Positions 25,533 to 35,051 are shown, numbered from the stretch's first letter. The stretch: DNA of 64,000 nucleotides from Phycisphaerales bacterium (GCA_029260375.1 JAJDDI010000068.1:62001-126000); one strand, 5' to 3'. The notes: a model not told the origin generated them from the letters alone. Numbers and translations are program-made.

Positions 25533-28286
25533 TCATGCCCTTTCGGCGGTGGGGGAGTTGAGTTCGAACGACGCGGCGCGTTCCAGGGCTTCCGGCGTGA
25601 ACACACGGAGGCCCTGCACGGGGTCGTACCCGTGAATCTCCTTGACGTCCAACGCCAGAAGGTATGCGATGATCTCGCTGCTGAGTACCTGGCCGGGCAC
25701 CAGAATGGGGAAGCCCGGGGGGTACGGCGTCACAAAGGCGGCCGAGACAAACTCCTGCCCGCCCTCGATTGACGCGAGCGTCTCGCGATCGAGCCCGATC
25801 AAGTCAATGTTGTGATCATCATACGCGAGGAAGTAGGCGCGCCGCAAGTCGCCCTCGGGTGTCGGGCTCGTGTCGGGCTTGAACGCGTCGTGGAAACGGC
25901 TGAAGTTCGGCAGCGGCGGGCCCTCGATGAGTGTCTCCACACGAGTCGCATGGCGTTCGAGCCCCGAATCGCTCTCGACCGACAACCGGTCGGCGATATC
26001 GAGCGAGATCTCCACGAGGACGTTGACCAGGTACGCGATGTCGCCGCGGGTGGTGCCGATGTTGGGCATGAACAGCGCGGTATTGCGTGAGGTCTTGTTG
26101 ATCTGGATGTCGTACTTGTCCATAAGCAGATGGCGGAACGTGTCCCCGTCCATACCGGTGGCGCCGATGTAGATGGTCACGCGTGTCGGGTCGAGCGTGA
26201 ACTCGTCCATGCGATAGGCCCGGTCGAGCTGTCCCCAGCCGTGGTCGTTGTCGTAGTAGAAGTCGAGGCCCGACGGGCGGTACTCGGGCGGGATCATGTC
26301 CGCGGGTCGGAGCACGGAGAAGAACCGTGAGATGTCGGGGTGCTCGCTGACGCGTTGGCGGAGGGTCATGGCCAGGCCGATCGTCTGCTCGACCATTTCG
26401 AACCCCTCGAGCTCGACCTGACGACGCCCGACATCCAGTGACGCGACGATCTGGTAGTTGGGCGAGGTGGAGGTGTGCGTCATGAACGCCTCGTGAAACG
26501 AGTCGGCGGACTTCTGCTCGAAGTCCTCGTCGTACACGTGGATCATCGAACCCTGGCGCAGCGACGTGAGGGTCTTGTGGGTGGACTGCGTGGCGTACAC
26601 CCGGACACGGGCCAGCTCGGGGTCCACCATCGGGCGTTCACCCTCTTCGGCGTCGGGGCTTGCGGCGTGCACCGCGAACGCGGCGCGGTACGCCTCCGAG
26701 CGGAAGCGTGTCCGGAGACGCGCCGCGGCGTCCATCGCCGTCCGCCGGCGCAGCGCCGGGCTGAACCGCCCGTACGCGTACCACGCCTCGTCCCAGAGAA
26801 AGACCATGTCGGGCTTGATCGCCAGCACACGCGCCATGACGCGTTCCGGGTCGTAGGTCAGCCCGTCAAAGGTGCAGTTGGTCAGGATCAGCATCCGGAC
26901 ACGATCGAGCTTGCCCGCCTCCTTGAGGTTGAGCAGCTGGCGCTCGATCTCCTCGAGGGGCACCGCCCCGTACATGGAGTACTGGGGCAACGCGTACGAG
27001 TCAAGATAGACCGGCATCGCGCCCGCGAGCACCAGCGCATAATGATGCGACTTGTGGCAGTCGCGATCCACGAGCACGATGTCGCCCGGCTGAATCATGG
27101 CCTGGGCCACGATCTTGTTCGCGGTGGATGTCCCGTTGGTGACAAAGAAGGACTGACGCGCCCCGAAGGCACGGGCCGTGTAGTCCTGCGCCCGCTTGAT
27201 CGGGCCCCGCGGCTGGAGCAGCGAGTCGAGGCCCCCGCTCGTCGCGGACGTCTCGGCCATGAATATGTTGGCCCCGTAGAACTCGAGCAGGTCCCTGGCC
27301 CAGTGCCCGCTGCTCATCGACTTGCCCCGGGCGATGGGCAGCGCGTGGAACACGCCCGTCGGCTTTGCGCTGTACTTGCGGAGCGCATCGAAGAAGGGCG
27401 CCTCGAACCGCGCGTTGATCCCCTTGAGGATGCTCAGGTGCTGTTCCATGTGCTGTTCAAGGCGGTAGAACACCCGGCGGAAGTTGGTCCCGAGGTTGCC
27501 CGCAACGCGGTCCAGTGGCGCGTCCGTCACGAGGAAAATGTCGATCTCTGGGCGCAGCTTCTTGATCTGCTTGGCCAGCTCGACACTGCGCTCGAGTCCG
27601 AAGCACGTGGGCATGGATCCCGGGAGGAGCGCATCGAGGTATCGACGCAGCGCCGGGTCGTGGTGTTCCGTGTGAAAGCCGTAGTTGTACCGCAGGAAGA
27701 CGGTCTGGATGGTCCAGTTGAACTGGACCGCGATCAGCGCGTCTTCGAGCGAGGGCACGGTCACCAGCTCGTACACGGATTCGTCTGACTCCCGGCGGCA
27801 CGCCCGCAGCCCGTTCCGAAGCTCGTCCCGGTCGTACCCGTCGGTCCCGTCAACGACGAGCACCTCGAAGTACGGCTTGCCGGCCCGCGGATACGGGTGC
27901 GGCGCGCCGTTGCCGCTCTCGACCCCCGGTTCCGAGAGCACTGCCAGGTCGTGGCTCGTGTCCCGGAGTCTGTACGTGTCACCCACGAGCAGCCTCGCCA
28001 GCTCGCGGGCCTCGTGCGCCAAGTCGCTGTAGGCGCCCTGGTCCAGGTGCTCGGAGAGCTTGGACATGCGTTCGGGCCCTGGGAACGCCCAGAACGCCTC
28101 GTACACCTGCAATCTTGAGAGGCTCTCCGCGACCAGGGCGCGGGGCTCGGTCAGGTCCCGGCTCTCGCGGTTGAACTCCTTCAGCCACGCGCAGCGAGAC
28201 TGGAGATCGTTCCACGTATCCAGGCGAAGCTGCGGCGCACTGTACGGCCCGGGTGTGTGGGGCGAGGTGAGTTGGGGAGGCGTCAT
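25533..28286 (-). CDS. PLP-dependent Orn/Lys/Arg decarboxylase with N-terminal extension
   Basis: A 917-residue fold-type I decarboxylase, longer than the usual 710-780. The first 170 or so residues are an extension I cannot assign. A flavodoxin/receiver-like wing domain follows (FEVLVVDGTDGYDRDELRNG). The PLP domain includes SFFVTNGTSTANKIV, VDRDCHKSHHYAL, FLWDEAWYAYGRFSP and the Schiff-base lysine in QSTHKTLTSLRQG (Lys571). The C-terminal domain is typical of the family. The product would be agmatine, putrescine or cadaverine; sequence alone does not decide. The start overlaps the amidase stop by one base (TAATG), so translation is coupled. Confidence 0.88.
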   Translation of the reverse strand: MTPPQLTSPHTPGPYSAPQLRLDTWNDLQSRCAWLKEFNRESRDLTEPRALVAESLSRLQVYEAFWAFPGPERMSKLSEHLDQGAYSDLAHEARELARLLVGDTYRLRDTSHDLAVLSEPGVESGNGAPHPYPRAGKPYFEVLVVDGTDGYDRDELRNGLRACRRESDESVYELVTVPSLEDALIAVQFNWTIQTVFLRYNYGFHTEHHDPALRRYLDALLPGSMPTCFGLERSVELAKQIKKLRPEIDIFLVTDAPLDRVAGNLGTNFRRVFYRLEQHMEQHLSILKGINARFEAPFFDALRKYSAKPTGVFHALPIARGKSMSSGHWARDLLEFYGANIFMAETSATSGGLDSLLQPRGPIKRAQDYTARAFGARQSFFVTNGTSTANKIVAQAMIQPGDIVLVDRDCHKSHHYALVLAGAMPVYLDSYALPQYSMYGAVPLEEIERQLLNLKEAGKLDRVRMLILTNCTFDGLTYDPERVMARVLAIKPDMVFLWDEAWYAYGRFSPALRRRTAMDAAARLRTRFRSEAYRAAFAVHAASPDAEEGERPMVDPELARVRVYATQSTHKTLTSLRQGSMIHVYDEDFEQKSADSFHEAFMTHTSTSPNYQIVASLDVGRRQVELEGFEMVEQTIGLAMTLRQRVSEHPDISRFFSVLRPADMIPPEYRPSGLDFYYDNDHGWGQLDRAYRMDEFTLDPTRVTIYIGATGMDGDTFRHLLMDKYDIQINKTSRNTALFMPNIGTTRGDIAYLVNVLVEISLDIADRLSVESDSGLERHATRVETLIEGPPLPNFSRFHDAFKPDTSPTPEGDLRRAYFLAYDDHNIDLIGLDRETLASIEGGQEFVSAAFVTPYPPGFPILVPGQVLSSEIIAYLLALDVKEIHGYDPVQGLRVFTPEALERAASFELNSPTAERA

Positions 28287-29254
28287 TAGGTATTCCCGGC
28301 TGTGGATGGGGCGGCGTTTGGATCCACTATCGGTGCGCCCGCGGCCCCAACCGGCGCTTCGCCCGCAGTGGGAAGCGCGCCCGGCGCAATCCCCGCCCGT
28401 GAACCGCGGGCCATTTTCTCCAGCGGGCCGAGCGTGTCGAGATACGCGGCGACCCCCGACGAGCGGTCGTACACGGGGAACTCCACTGCCCGGTCTCTGA
28501 AGCTCTTGAGCGGCTGGCCGAGCCCCTTGAGCCCGACCTCTCGCGAACGCCGGACCCGGTCCAGGTCGAGCTCGATCGGGAGCATCTCCTCGTTGCTCCC
28601 CGCCTGATACAGCACATCACCCGTGGGCGAGACGAGCAGCGAGCGACCGTTGCCGCCGTCACCGATCCCGTTGATATCGATGACGTAGCACTGGTTCATC
28701 GCCGCGGTGGCCCGAACGATCGAGAGCTCCACATCGCGATCGATACTCCCCGTGAGCGTCGGGTGCAGGATGACCTCGGCCCCCATCGCCGCGAGCGTGC
28801 GAGAGGTCTCGGGCATCCACATGTCGTAGCAGATGCTCACGCCGAACCGCCCGATGTTGGGCACATCGAACACACAGAACTCGGTCCCTGACTCGACCCC
28901 GGTCTCGTAGGGCATGAACGGGAACATCTTCCGGCAGCGTGTGACGACCTGTCCCGAGGGATTGATCACCGGCGCTGTGTTAAAGATCCCGGTCGCGGTC
29001 TTCTCATACAGAGAACCCGGGACGAGCCAGATCGAGTGCTTGGCCGCCAGCCTGGCGTATGTCGCCTCGACCTCGCTCGGGAGCGGGACGGCGTTGCCGG
29101 TCCAGCCGCCGAACGTCGCGAGCTCGCTGACGAGCACCATCTGCACCCACGGGTAGAGGAGCATGAGCATCTCGATGCGGTCGCAGATGTGCGGCAGGTT
29201 TGATTGTCGCCCGGATACATTGAGCTGAAGCCCGGCAACGGCGAACGGGTGCAT
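28286..29254 (-). CDS. Carbon-nitrogen hydrolase (nitrilase-fold amidase)
   Basis: A 322-residue nitrilase-superfamily protein with the full catalytic triad: Glu44 (VSELATFGG), Lys109 (RCRKMFPF) and Cys142 (VSICYDMWMPE). The ATG at 29254 is right after the aminotransferase stop and is preceded by GAAGGA, whereas the longer open frame has a basic, unlikely N-terminus. Members act on N-carbamoylputrescine, omega-amides or aliphatic amides. With a decarboxylase and GABA enzymes in the operon, an amide of a polyamine or of GABA is likely. No agmatine deiminase gene is nearby, which weakens a simple N-carbamoylputrescine role. The last 40 residues are Ala/Gly/Pro-rich and probably disordered. Confidence 0.85.
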   Translation of the reverse strand: MHPFAVAGLQLNVSGRQSNLPHICDRIEMLMLLYPWVQMVLVSELATFGGWTGNAVPLPSEVEATYARLAAKHSIWLVPGSLYEKTATGIFNTAPVINPSGQVVTRCRKMFPFMPYETGVESGTEFCVFDVPNIGRFGVSICYDMWMPETSRTLAAMGAEVILHPTLTGSIDRDVELSIVRATAAMNQCYVIDINGIGDGGNGRSLLVSPTGDVLYQAGSNEEMLPIELDLDRVRRSREVGLKGLGQPLKSFRDRAVEFPVYDRSSGVAAYLDTLGPLEKMARGSRAGIAPGALPTAGEAPVGAAGAPIVDPNAAPSTAGNT

Positions 29255-29258
29255 GAGA

Positions 29259-30581
29259 TTATCCTTCAGAGCCGGCGTGCGCCGGCTGCGTGGTGTGCGT
29301 GGTGATCGAGGCCTCGAGGATATCAAGGCCTCGGTCAAGGTCCGATTCCGAGATGACGAGCGGCGCGAGGATCCGGATCACGTTGCCGTCCACGCCCGCT
29401 GGGATGACCACCAGCCCCCTGTCGAGACACGTCGAGATGATGTTCTTGACCAGCGACGGCGCCGGTCGGGACGCGTCGCCCTGCTGAGAGAACTCGAGCG
29501 CCATCATGGCGCCCAGCCCGCGCACATCGGTCACCTCCGGCACACGCGAAGCGATGGTATCGAACCGCTCCCGGATTCGGGCGCCTGCGCGCTCGGCGCT
29601 CGCGTTCAGACCGAGCGTCTCCATCCGGCGGATCGTCGCCAACGCCGCGGCGCACGCGACGGGGTTACCACCGTACGTCCCGCCGAGCGTGCCCGGTGAG
29701 GCGCGGTCCATGATCTCGGCCTTCCCGACGACGGCCGAGATCGGCAGCCCCCCGCCCATTGACTTGGCCCAGGTGGAGAGATCCGGGGTGACGCCGTAGT
29801 GCTCGTACGCCGCCCATCGACCGGTCCGCCCGAAGCCGGTCTGGACCTCGTCGATGATGAGCACGATGCCGTGCTCGTCGCAGATCTCGCGCAGGCCCCG
29901 AACGTACGCCTTGGGCGCGACGTTGAACCCGCCCTCGCCCTGAACCAGTTCGAGGATGATCGCGGCGACGTTCCCCGTCTCGACCGTGTCGTTTAGGGCG
30001 GCCCGCAGGCGGCTCAGCTCTCGCTCGGCGACCTCCTGCTCACGGTCCCCGCGGTGCTGTCGCACGAGCGGGTATGGCAGGCGGTAGACCTCTGGCGCAA
30101 ATGGCCCGCACCCGATCTTGTAGCTGACCTTCGATGTCATCGTCAGCGCCATCAGCGTGCGCCCGTGGAACGCCCCGGTGAAGCAGATGACCCCGGCGCG
30201 TCCCGTCGCCTGGCGCGCGATCTTGATCGCGTTCTCAATCGCCTCGGCGCCAGTGTTGACGAGCATCGCCTTCGTGCGATCGCCGTGCGGGAACAGCTCG
30301 ATGAGCTTCTCGCATAGCGCGACATACGGCTCGTAGGTCGCCACGTGAATGCTCGCGTGCAGCAACTCCCCCGCCTGCTCGCGGATAGCCCGGACGACCT
30401 CCTCGTCACAGTGCCCGACGTTCATGACGCCGATCCCCCCGGCGAAATCGAGAATCGGGCGCCTGTCGAGATCGGTTAGCTCCGCGCCCTGCGCGCTCGA
30501 CACCGTCAGGTCGGACATCCGGCTCACTCCCGAACACACGGCCCGCTCGCGCCGTCGGATCAGATCCCCGCTGTTGGACAT
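29259..30581 (-). CDS. gabT: Class III aminotransferase, probable 4-aminobutyrate aminotransferase
   Basis: A 440-residue PLP enzyme. PLP-site landmarks are NTGAEAIENAIKIAR, FTGAFHGRT, LIIDEVQTGFGRTG (Asp244) and the Schiff-base lysine in WAKSMGGGLP (Lys273). These match 4-aminobutyrate/putrescine/ornithine omega-aminotransferases, and the adjacent aldehyde dehydrogenase favours GABA to succinate semialdehyde. The ATG at 30581 has AGGAG 7 bases upstream. It is the second gene of the operon, 28 bases after gabD and 4 bases before the amidase gene. Putrescine as alternative amine donor cannot be excluded. Confidence 0.88.
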   Translation of the reverse strand: MSNSGDLIRRRERAVCSGVSRMSDLTVSSAQGAELTDLDRRPILDFAGGIGVMNVGHCDEEVVRAIREQAGELLHASIHVATYEPYVALCEKLIELFPHGDRTKAMLVNTGAEAIENAIKIARQATGRAGVICFTGAFHGRTLMALTMTSKVSYKIGCGPFAPEVYRLPYPLVRQHRGDREQEVAERELSRLRAALNDTVETGNVAAIILELVQGEGGFNVAPKAYVRGLREICDEHGIVLIIDEVQTGFGRTGRWAAYEHYGVTPDLSTWAKSMGGGLPISAVVGKAEIMDRASPGTLGGTYGGNPVACAAALATIRRMETLGLNASAERAGARIRERFDTIASRVPEVTDVRGLGAMMALEFSQQGDASRPAPSLVKNIISTCLDRGLVVIPAGVDGNVIRILAPLVISESDLDRGLDILEASITTHTTQPAHAGSEG

Positions 30582-30609
30582 CGGTCACTCCTGAACGATC
30601 TTGGCGTGT

Positions 30610-32043
30610 TCAAACCCGCCATGAGACGTACTTGATCTCTGTGTACTCTTCCATCGCGTAGCGTCCGCCCTCGCGCCCAAAGCCAGAGTGCTTGACGCCT
30701 CCGAACGGGGCCTGAGCGGTGGAGGGCCCGCCGTCGTTGGCGCCGACGATCCCGTACTCGAGCGCCTCGGACACGCGCATCACGCGGGAGGCGTCCCGGG
30801 TAAAGAAGTACGCCGCGAGCCCGAACTCGGACGCATTGGCGCTCTCGATCGCCTCGCCCTCGTGCACGAATCGCGCGATCGGCGCGACGGGTCCGAACGT
30901 CTCCTCGTGGGCGAGGAGCATCCCCGGCGTCATGCCCTCGATGAGAGTCGGGGCGTAGAACCGGTCCGCGAGACCCTCGACACGGACTCGCTCCCCCCCG
31001 ACGAGGACCTTACCCCCGCGCGAGCGAGCGTCCTCGACGTGTGTCTCGACCTTCTCGACCGCGGCGTCGTTGATCAGCGGGCCGATGTCCACGCCCTCGC
31101 GGGCGCCGTCGCCGACCTGCAGGTCCTTGATCGCGGCGGCGAACCGGTTCGTGAACTCGTCATAGACACCGTCCTGGACGTAGAAACGGTTGGCGCAGAT
31201 GCACGTCTGCCCGGCGTTGCGGAACTTGCACGCGACCGCCGCGTCAACCGCCAGGCCGATGTCCGCGTCGTCGAAAACCAGGAACGGCGCGTGCCCGCCC
31301 AGCTCAAGCGACAGCCGGAGCAGATTCCTGGACGCCTTGGACATCAGCAGCTGCCCGATTTTCGTCGATCCGGTGAACGAGAGCTTTCGCACGCGGTCGT
31401 CGTCGAACATCGCGTCGCCGATGTCGCTCGCGTTGCCGGTGACGATGTTCACGACCCCGGGGGGGATCCCCGCCTCGCAGGCCAGCTCGCCGATGGCCAG
31501 CGCCGAGAGCGGTGTGAGTTCGGCGGGCTTGATGACAACGGTGCATCCCGCGGCGAGCGCTGGCCCCAGCTTTCGGGTGATCATGGCCGCGGGGAAGTTC
31601 CAGGGTGTGATGATGCCAGTCACACCCACGGGCTGGCGGAGCACCAGGATCCGCTTGTCCGCGGCGGATGCGGGGATGATGTCGCCCGTCAGGCGCTTTC
31701 CCTCCTCGCCGGCCCAGTCAAGAAAGGACGCCGCGTAGGCGATCTCGCCCCGGGCCTCTGAGATCGGCTTGCCCTGTTCGGCGGTCATCAGCCCAGCGAG
31801 GCGATCGACATCCCGGCGCATCAGGCCCGCGAGATCCGACAGGAACCGACCTCGCTCACCCGCGGTCTTGGCGGCCCACGTCTTGCGAGCCCCGCACGCC
31901 GCGTCGATGGCCGCTCGGGTCTCTGACGTTCCACACGACGGGATTTCGGCAATGACCTCATCCCGAGCCGGGTTTACGACCTGAACGCTTGTCCCGTCCT
32001 CGGCCCCGACCCAGTTGCCACCGATGAGATTCTGTGTCTGCAC
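30610..32043 (-). CDS. gabD: NAD(P)-dependent aldehyde dehydrogenase, probable succinate-semialdehyde dehydrogenase
   Basis: A 477-residue aldehyde dehydrogenase with the catalytic Glu247 in LSLELGGHAPF and nucleophile Cys281 in NAGQTCICANRF, the latter string being characteristic of succinate-semialdehyde dehydrogenases. Other landmarks are ITPWNFPAAMITRK and LSFTGSTKIG. It starts at GTG (32043) with AAGGAC close upstream. It is the first gene of the six-gene operon and would finish the conversion of GABA to succinate. Oxidation of 4-aminobutanal or another omega-amino aldehyde is a possible extra activity. Confidence 0.9.
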   Translation of the reverse strand: MQTQNLIGGNWVGAEDGTSVQVVNPARDEVIAEIPSCGTSETRAAIDAACGARKTWAAKTAGERGRFLSDLAGLMRRDVDRLAGLMTAEQGKPISEARGEIAYAASFLDWAGEEGKRLTGDIIPASAADKRILVLRQPVGVTGIITPWNFPAAMITRKLGPALAAGCTVVIKPAELTPLSALAIGELACEAGIPPGVVNIVTGNASDIGDAMFDDDRVRKLSFTGSTKIGQLLMSKASRNLLRLSLELGGHAPFLVFDDADIGLAVDAAVACKFRNAGQTCICANRFYVQDGVYDEFTNRFAAAIKDLQVGDGAREGVDIGPLINDAAVEKVETHVEDARSRGGKVLVGGERVRVEGLADRFYAPTLIEGMTPGMLLAHEETFGPVAPIARFVHEGEAIESANASEFGLAAYFFTRDASRVMRVSEALEYGIVGANDGGPSTAQAPFGGVKHSGFGREGGRYAMEEYTEIKYVSWRV

Positions 32044-32079
32044 AGGTCCTTCTCTGGCGCCTGAGACGCCTGCTGGTCA

Positions 32080-32113
32080 TGCCATCACCTATCGACATGG
32101 CACACACATTGTA
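32080..32113 (-). promoter_or_regulatory. Possible promoter and operator of the gabD operon
   Basis: Reading leftward, a -10-like TACAAT (32108-32113) is followed by an inverted repeat TGCCAT / ATGGCA with an 11-base spacer (32080-32102), 37 bases before the gabD start. I see no good -35. The repeat could be a repressor site, but only one copy exists here. Confidence 0.3.
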
Positions 32114-32296
32114 GGCGAATCGCCCGCGATGGCGCCTGTTCCCCCGGAGAAGTCACACGCGGGAGCGTGGCTCACCCACCTTCAGTCCGCGGCCTGCCTC
32201 CCGCTCGCCTCTTCCGGATTGGCCCGGCGCGTAGAACAGAATCCCTCGTTCTCGGTCCGGGGCGCACGGTTTGCGGCTCATCCTCCTTCATGCCGT

Positions 32297-32710
32297 TCAC
32301 ATCCGCCCGCTCATCGCCGACCGACCCGATGACCGCCCACGGCGTCGGCTCCGCGGACCGGCCAGCGGGAATCGACAAGGAGGCGAGCCCGCGGCCAAAC
32401 GCTCGAAGAACGCGTTCTCGTCCGCCGACTCCTCGACCGGGCAGAGGCGCACCGACTCCGGCCGTCCCTTGACGCCTCCCGGGGCCGTGACCCGAGCCGC
32501 GGTGATCTCGGTCTTCGGCGCATGGAACCCGTGGAGCCCAGGGGGCTCCACCGCCATAGCGCCCGAGCTGGGCGTGACGACGCACTCGACGCCGTCCGAC
32601 GCGATGGCCCCCCAGTCCGAGAGATCCGCGAAGTCCCCAAGAACGGTTGGCTGGGCGTGAGCGTGGCATGTGAGGAGAGCGACCGCGCCCAGGCTGGCCA
32701 GGGCCACCAA
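32297..32710 (-). pseudogene. Truncated 5' part of a secreted protein gene
   Basis: Leftward from a TTG near 32710 the frame gives a signal peptide (LVALASLGAVALLTCHAHAQ) followed by VLGDFADLSDWGAIASDGV, a beta-sandwich opening common at the start of planctomycetal glycoside hydrolases (consensus D-F-x-x-x-x-x-W near the start). After about 60 residues the reading loses protein-like character and stops at 32297. No full domain follows. It lies just downstream of the dockerin-type gene in the same direction. The rest of the 690-base gap between gabD and that gene holds nothing else that I can support. Confidence 0.4.
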
Positions 32711-32735
32711 GCGATTGTGGGGGGCATCGGGGGTC

Positions 32736-35051
32736 TCACGGACAGCCGGTGGAGAATGCGGTGAGAAACGCGACAACATCGCTAAAGTCGAACGCGCCAA
32801 TCGGCGGAGCCAGATCCGCGTCCGGGCCTTGTGTGCTGAACGCGACGAGGAACGCCAGAACATCCGAGAAATCAAGGACGCCGACGGGCTCTGCGAGATC
32901 GGCGACGCACGCCTGGACGTACGCTCGGGCGACTACCGCGTCGAGCGACCCGGGCTCAAGCAGCTCGGCGAGCCCGAGCGCGCCCAATGCCACGTCGGGC
33001 AAGGCGGCATCGTTGGGCGTGAACGCGGGGTTCTCGGCGGACCGGCGGAACAGGATCGAGGCGCCTCCCGCCAAGCTCTGGCGGGCGCCGTGCCGGTACG
33101 CGTGGTAGGCGCCGACCGCGGGCGCCGTTCGCCCGGTGGCGCCGAACGCCATCAGCGCCGGGAAGGAGCTCACATCGCCCGGGTGATCCGACAGCGAGTC
33201 CGCGTTGTACCCACCCCACTCGGGCGCCGTCGTGCCGGCGGAGAACACGGTCATGAACGCGGGGGCGTTGTCGTCGGTCCACGCGCCGTTGGACGCGAGC
33301 AGGGCGCTCAGGTGGGAGTCCCACTCGGCGCTCTGGCGGAGCGGCTGCTGCACGATCGCGGAATACAGCGATGTGAACGCCGCGCTGTGCACGCCATTTG
33401 ATGTGGTCGTGACGGGCTGACCCGTGACGTAGGTCGCGCTGGGGGATTGCGAGCGATCCAGCCAGCGATCAAGAGCGGCGCCCGAGTCCCCATAGGCGGC
33501 GGCCTGCTCAACGAAGATCACGCCCTCGTGAAACGGTGAGGACGCCGAGCCCAGCACGGGCCCACCGGCCGGCTCGGCTTGAAAGTACAGCGCGTCCGAG
33601 CCCGCTTGGATGTAGCCGTCCCACCCCTGCACCCGGGAGATGATCGTGCTCGCCGCGTCTTGAATCGCGGCGTCGGCGGGGTAGAACGCCTGAGCGCGGG
33701 CGGCGCCCAGCACGATCTTCATCGTGCTCAGCGTGGCCAACTCCGGGCTCCACCCGGGCTGCACACCCCCGGTAGCCGGATCGATCCAATGCCGGTAGAT
33801 GCCGTCGGCAGATGTGCTCGGCGCGATACCGTCCGTTGCCAGCCCCGCGTACCGCTGCAGGATGCTCCGCACGAGAGTCTGTGCGTCCGGATCGGCGGCC
33901 AGGTGATCGCTCATCAGCAGCAGCAGGACCGCCCATCCCGCCGCGTCGGGCGTGGCGGGATGAAACCGGGTTCCGTCCGCGTTGACATCCGCATCGACCA
34001 CCCATCCGTCCGGCTCGCCGTCCGGAGAAACAAGACCCTTGGCGAACGCCACGACCTCACTGAACTCGTCGAGCAACCAGCTTTCAAAGTCCGGGCGGGG
34101 ATCCAGCGATTCTGAGACGATCGATCCACCCAGATCGCTCGTCGCCAGCAGCCGACCACACGCCGTTGCGCACACGTCGTGGGCGGTATCACCCAGGTCG
34201 AGCACCGCCGACGGCGCCCAAGTCTGGACCCCCAGGGCCTGCAGGTCCGTGATGTGCAGCAGTTCGCCACCGTGCGACGCGGCGTACACGCCCCTGGTGC
34301 TGTCATCGCCGAAGTGATCCGAGTGCGTGATCGCGTTCACGTTGGGGAGATCTCCCACGCGCGTGAACTGCGGCGGAACCTGGTCGATCTCAGCACGGTA
34401 GAAGCCCTCGTCTGTGGAGGTGTACAGCTTGCCAAGCGCCCGATCCTGCGCCAGACCGAGAACCGGCGCAACGCCCCCGGGTCCCGACGCGCCCAGAAGT
34501 GCTCCGCTGGTCTGGTTGCGTGTCGCGCTGTACACGCGGAGCCCGGAGCCCGACGTGCCGACGTAGAGGCGACCGTGCGTGTGCAGGAGGCAGAGGTGTG
34601 GGGCGTCGCCTCCGTTGTGAAGCTCGACCCGGGCGAACACAGCCAAATCGCCCGTGTTCGTGTCGTACCGGAGGACGGCGTCCGAACCCTGCCCGTCAGG
34701 CGCGGGCGCCTGATCAAATACGGAGATGAACAGCAGCCTGCCCGAATCCGAGAAGGCGAGCGCCGCAGGACCATCGGTGCTGTCGTCGAGCGTCATCCAC
34801 GGGAGCAGCGCACCGATATCCTCACGCGAGACCTCGCCCAGCAGGGTCTGGCGAACATCGCGGATCTCAATGCGGTCGGATGTCGCGTCGCCAACTGCGT
34901 AGAGCCCCGACAACCCAGCCGCGCTGACGCAAACACGCTCCCCGTTCTCCGACGTTGCCCAGGGCGATTGCTCCGGGGCGCCGGACAACGCGGCGCTTGC
35001 GGCGCCAAGGAATACGACGCCGAGAGTTGATGGCCAGCGTTCAGGCGTCAT
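32736..35051 (-). CDS. Large secreted protein with two C-terminal GC-type dockerin motifs
   Basis: A 771-residue exported protein. The ATG at 35051 overlaps the LacI gene stop by 11 bases and gives a signal peptide (STLGVVFLGAASAALSGA). Residues 40 to 340 contain repeated short beta-strand blocks (YAVGDATSDRIEI, GRLYVGTSGSGLRVYSA, LGKLYTSTDEGFYRAEID) that look like a beta-propeller. The middle part (ESWLLDEFSEVVAFAKGLV, WAVLLLLMSDHLAAD, YIQAGSDALYFQ) looks like an alpha/alpha-toroid, a fold seen in many glycan-active enzymes. The C-terminus carries two tandem copies of the DFSDVLAFL motif and ends in TGCP. It is co-transcribed with the regulator. Activity is unknown; a role on extracellular glucan is inferred from context. 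Confidence 0.78.
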   Translation of the reverse strand: MTPERWPSTLGVVFLGAASAALSGAPEQSPWATSENGERVCVSAAGLSGLYAVGDATSDRIEIRDVRQTLLGEVSREDIGALLPWMTLDDSTDGPAALAFSDSGRLLFISVFDQAPAPDGQGSDAVLRYDTNTGDLAVFARVELHNGGDAPHLCLLHTHGRLYVGTSGSGLRVYSATRNQTSGALLGASGPGGVAPVLGLAQDRALGKLYTSTDEGFYRAEIDQVPPQFTRVGDLPNVNAITHSDHFGDDSTRGVYAASHGGELLHITDLQALGVQTWAPSAVLDLGDTAHDVCATACGRLLATSDLGGSIVSESLDPRPDFESWLLDEFSEVVAFAKGLVSPDGEPDGWVVDADVNADGTRFHPATPDAAGWAVLLLLMSDHLAADPDAQTLVRSILQRYAGLATDGIAPSTSADGIYRHWIDPATGGVQPGWSPELATLSTMKIVLGAARAQAFYPADAAIQDAASTIISRVQGWDGYIQAGSDALYFQAEPAGGPVLGSASSPFHEGVIFVEQAAAYGDSGAALDRWLDRSQSPSATYVTGQPVTTTSNGVHSAAFTSLYSAIVQQPLRQSAEWDSHLSALLASNGAWTDDNAPAFMTVFSAGTTAPEWGGYNADSLSDHPGDVSSFPALMAFGATGRTAPAVGAYHAYRHGARQSLAGGASILFRRSAENPAFTPNDAALPDVALGALGLAELLEPGSLDAVVARAYVQACVADLAEPVGVLDFSDVLAFLVAFSTQGPDADLAPPIGAFDFSDVVAFLTAFSTGCP

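Noticed and set aside
26475-27788. 437-codon rightward open frame
   Set aside because: Antisense to the decarboxylase; His/Arg/Glu-rich text without domains.
28286-29254. Straight assignment as N-carbamoylputrescine amidase (AguB)
   Set aside because: The triad fits, but no agmatine deiminase is nearby, so the substrate is left open.
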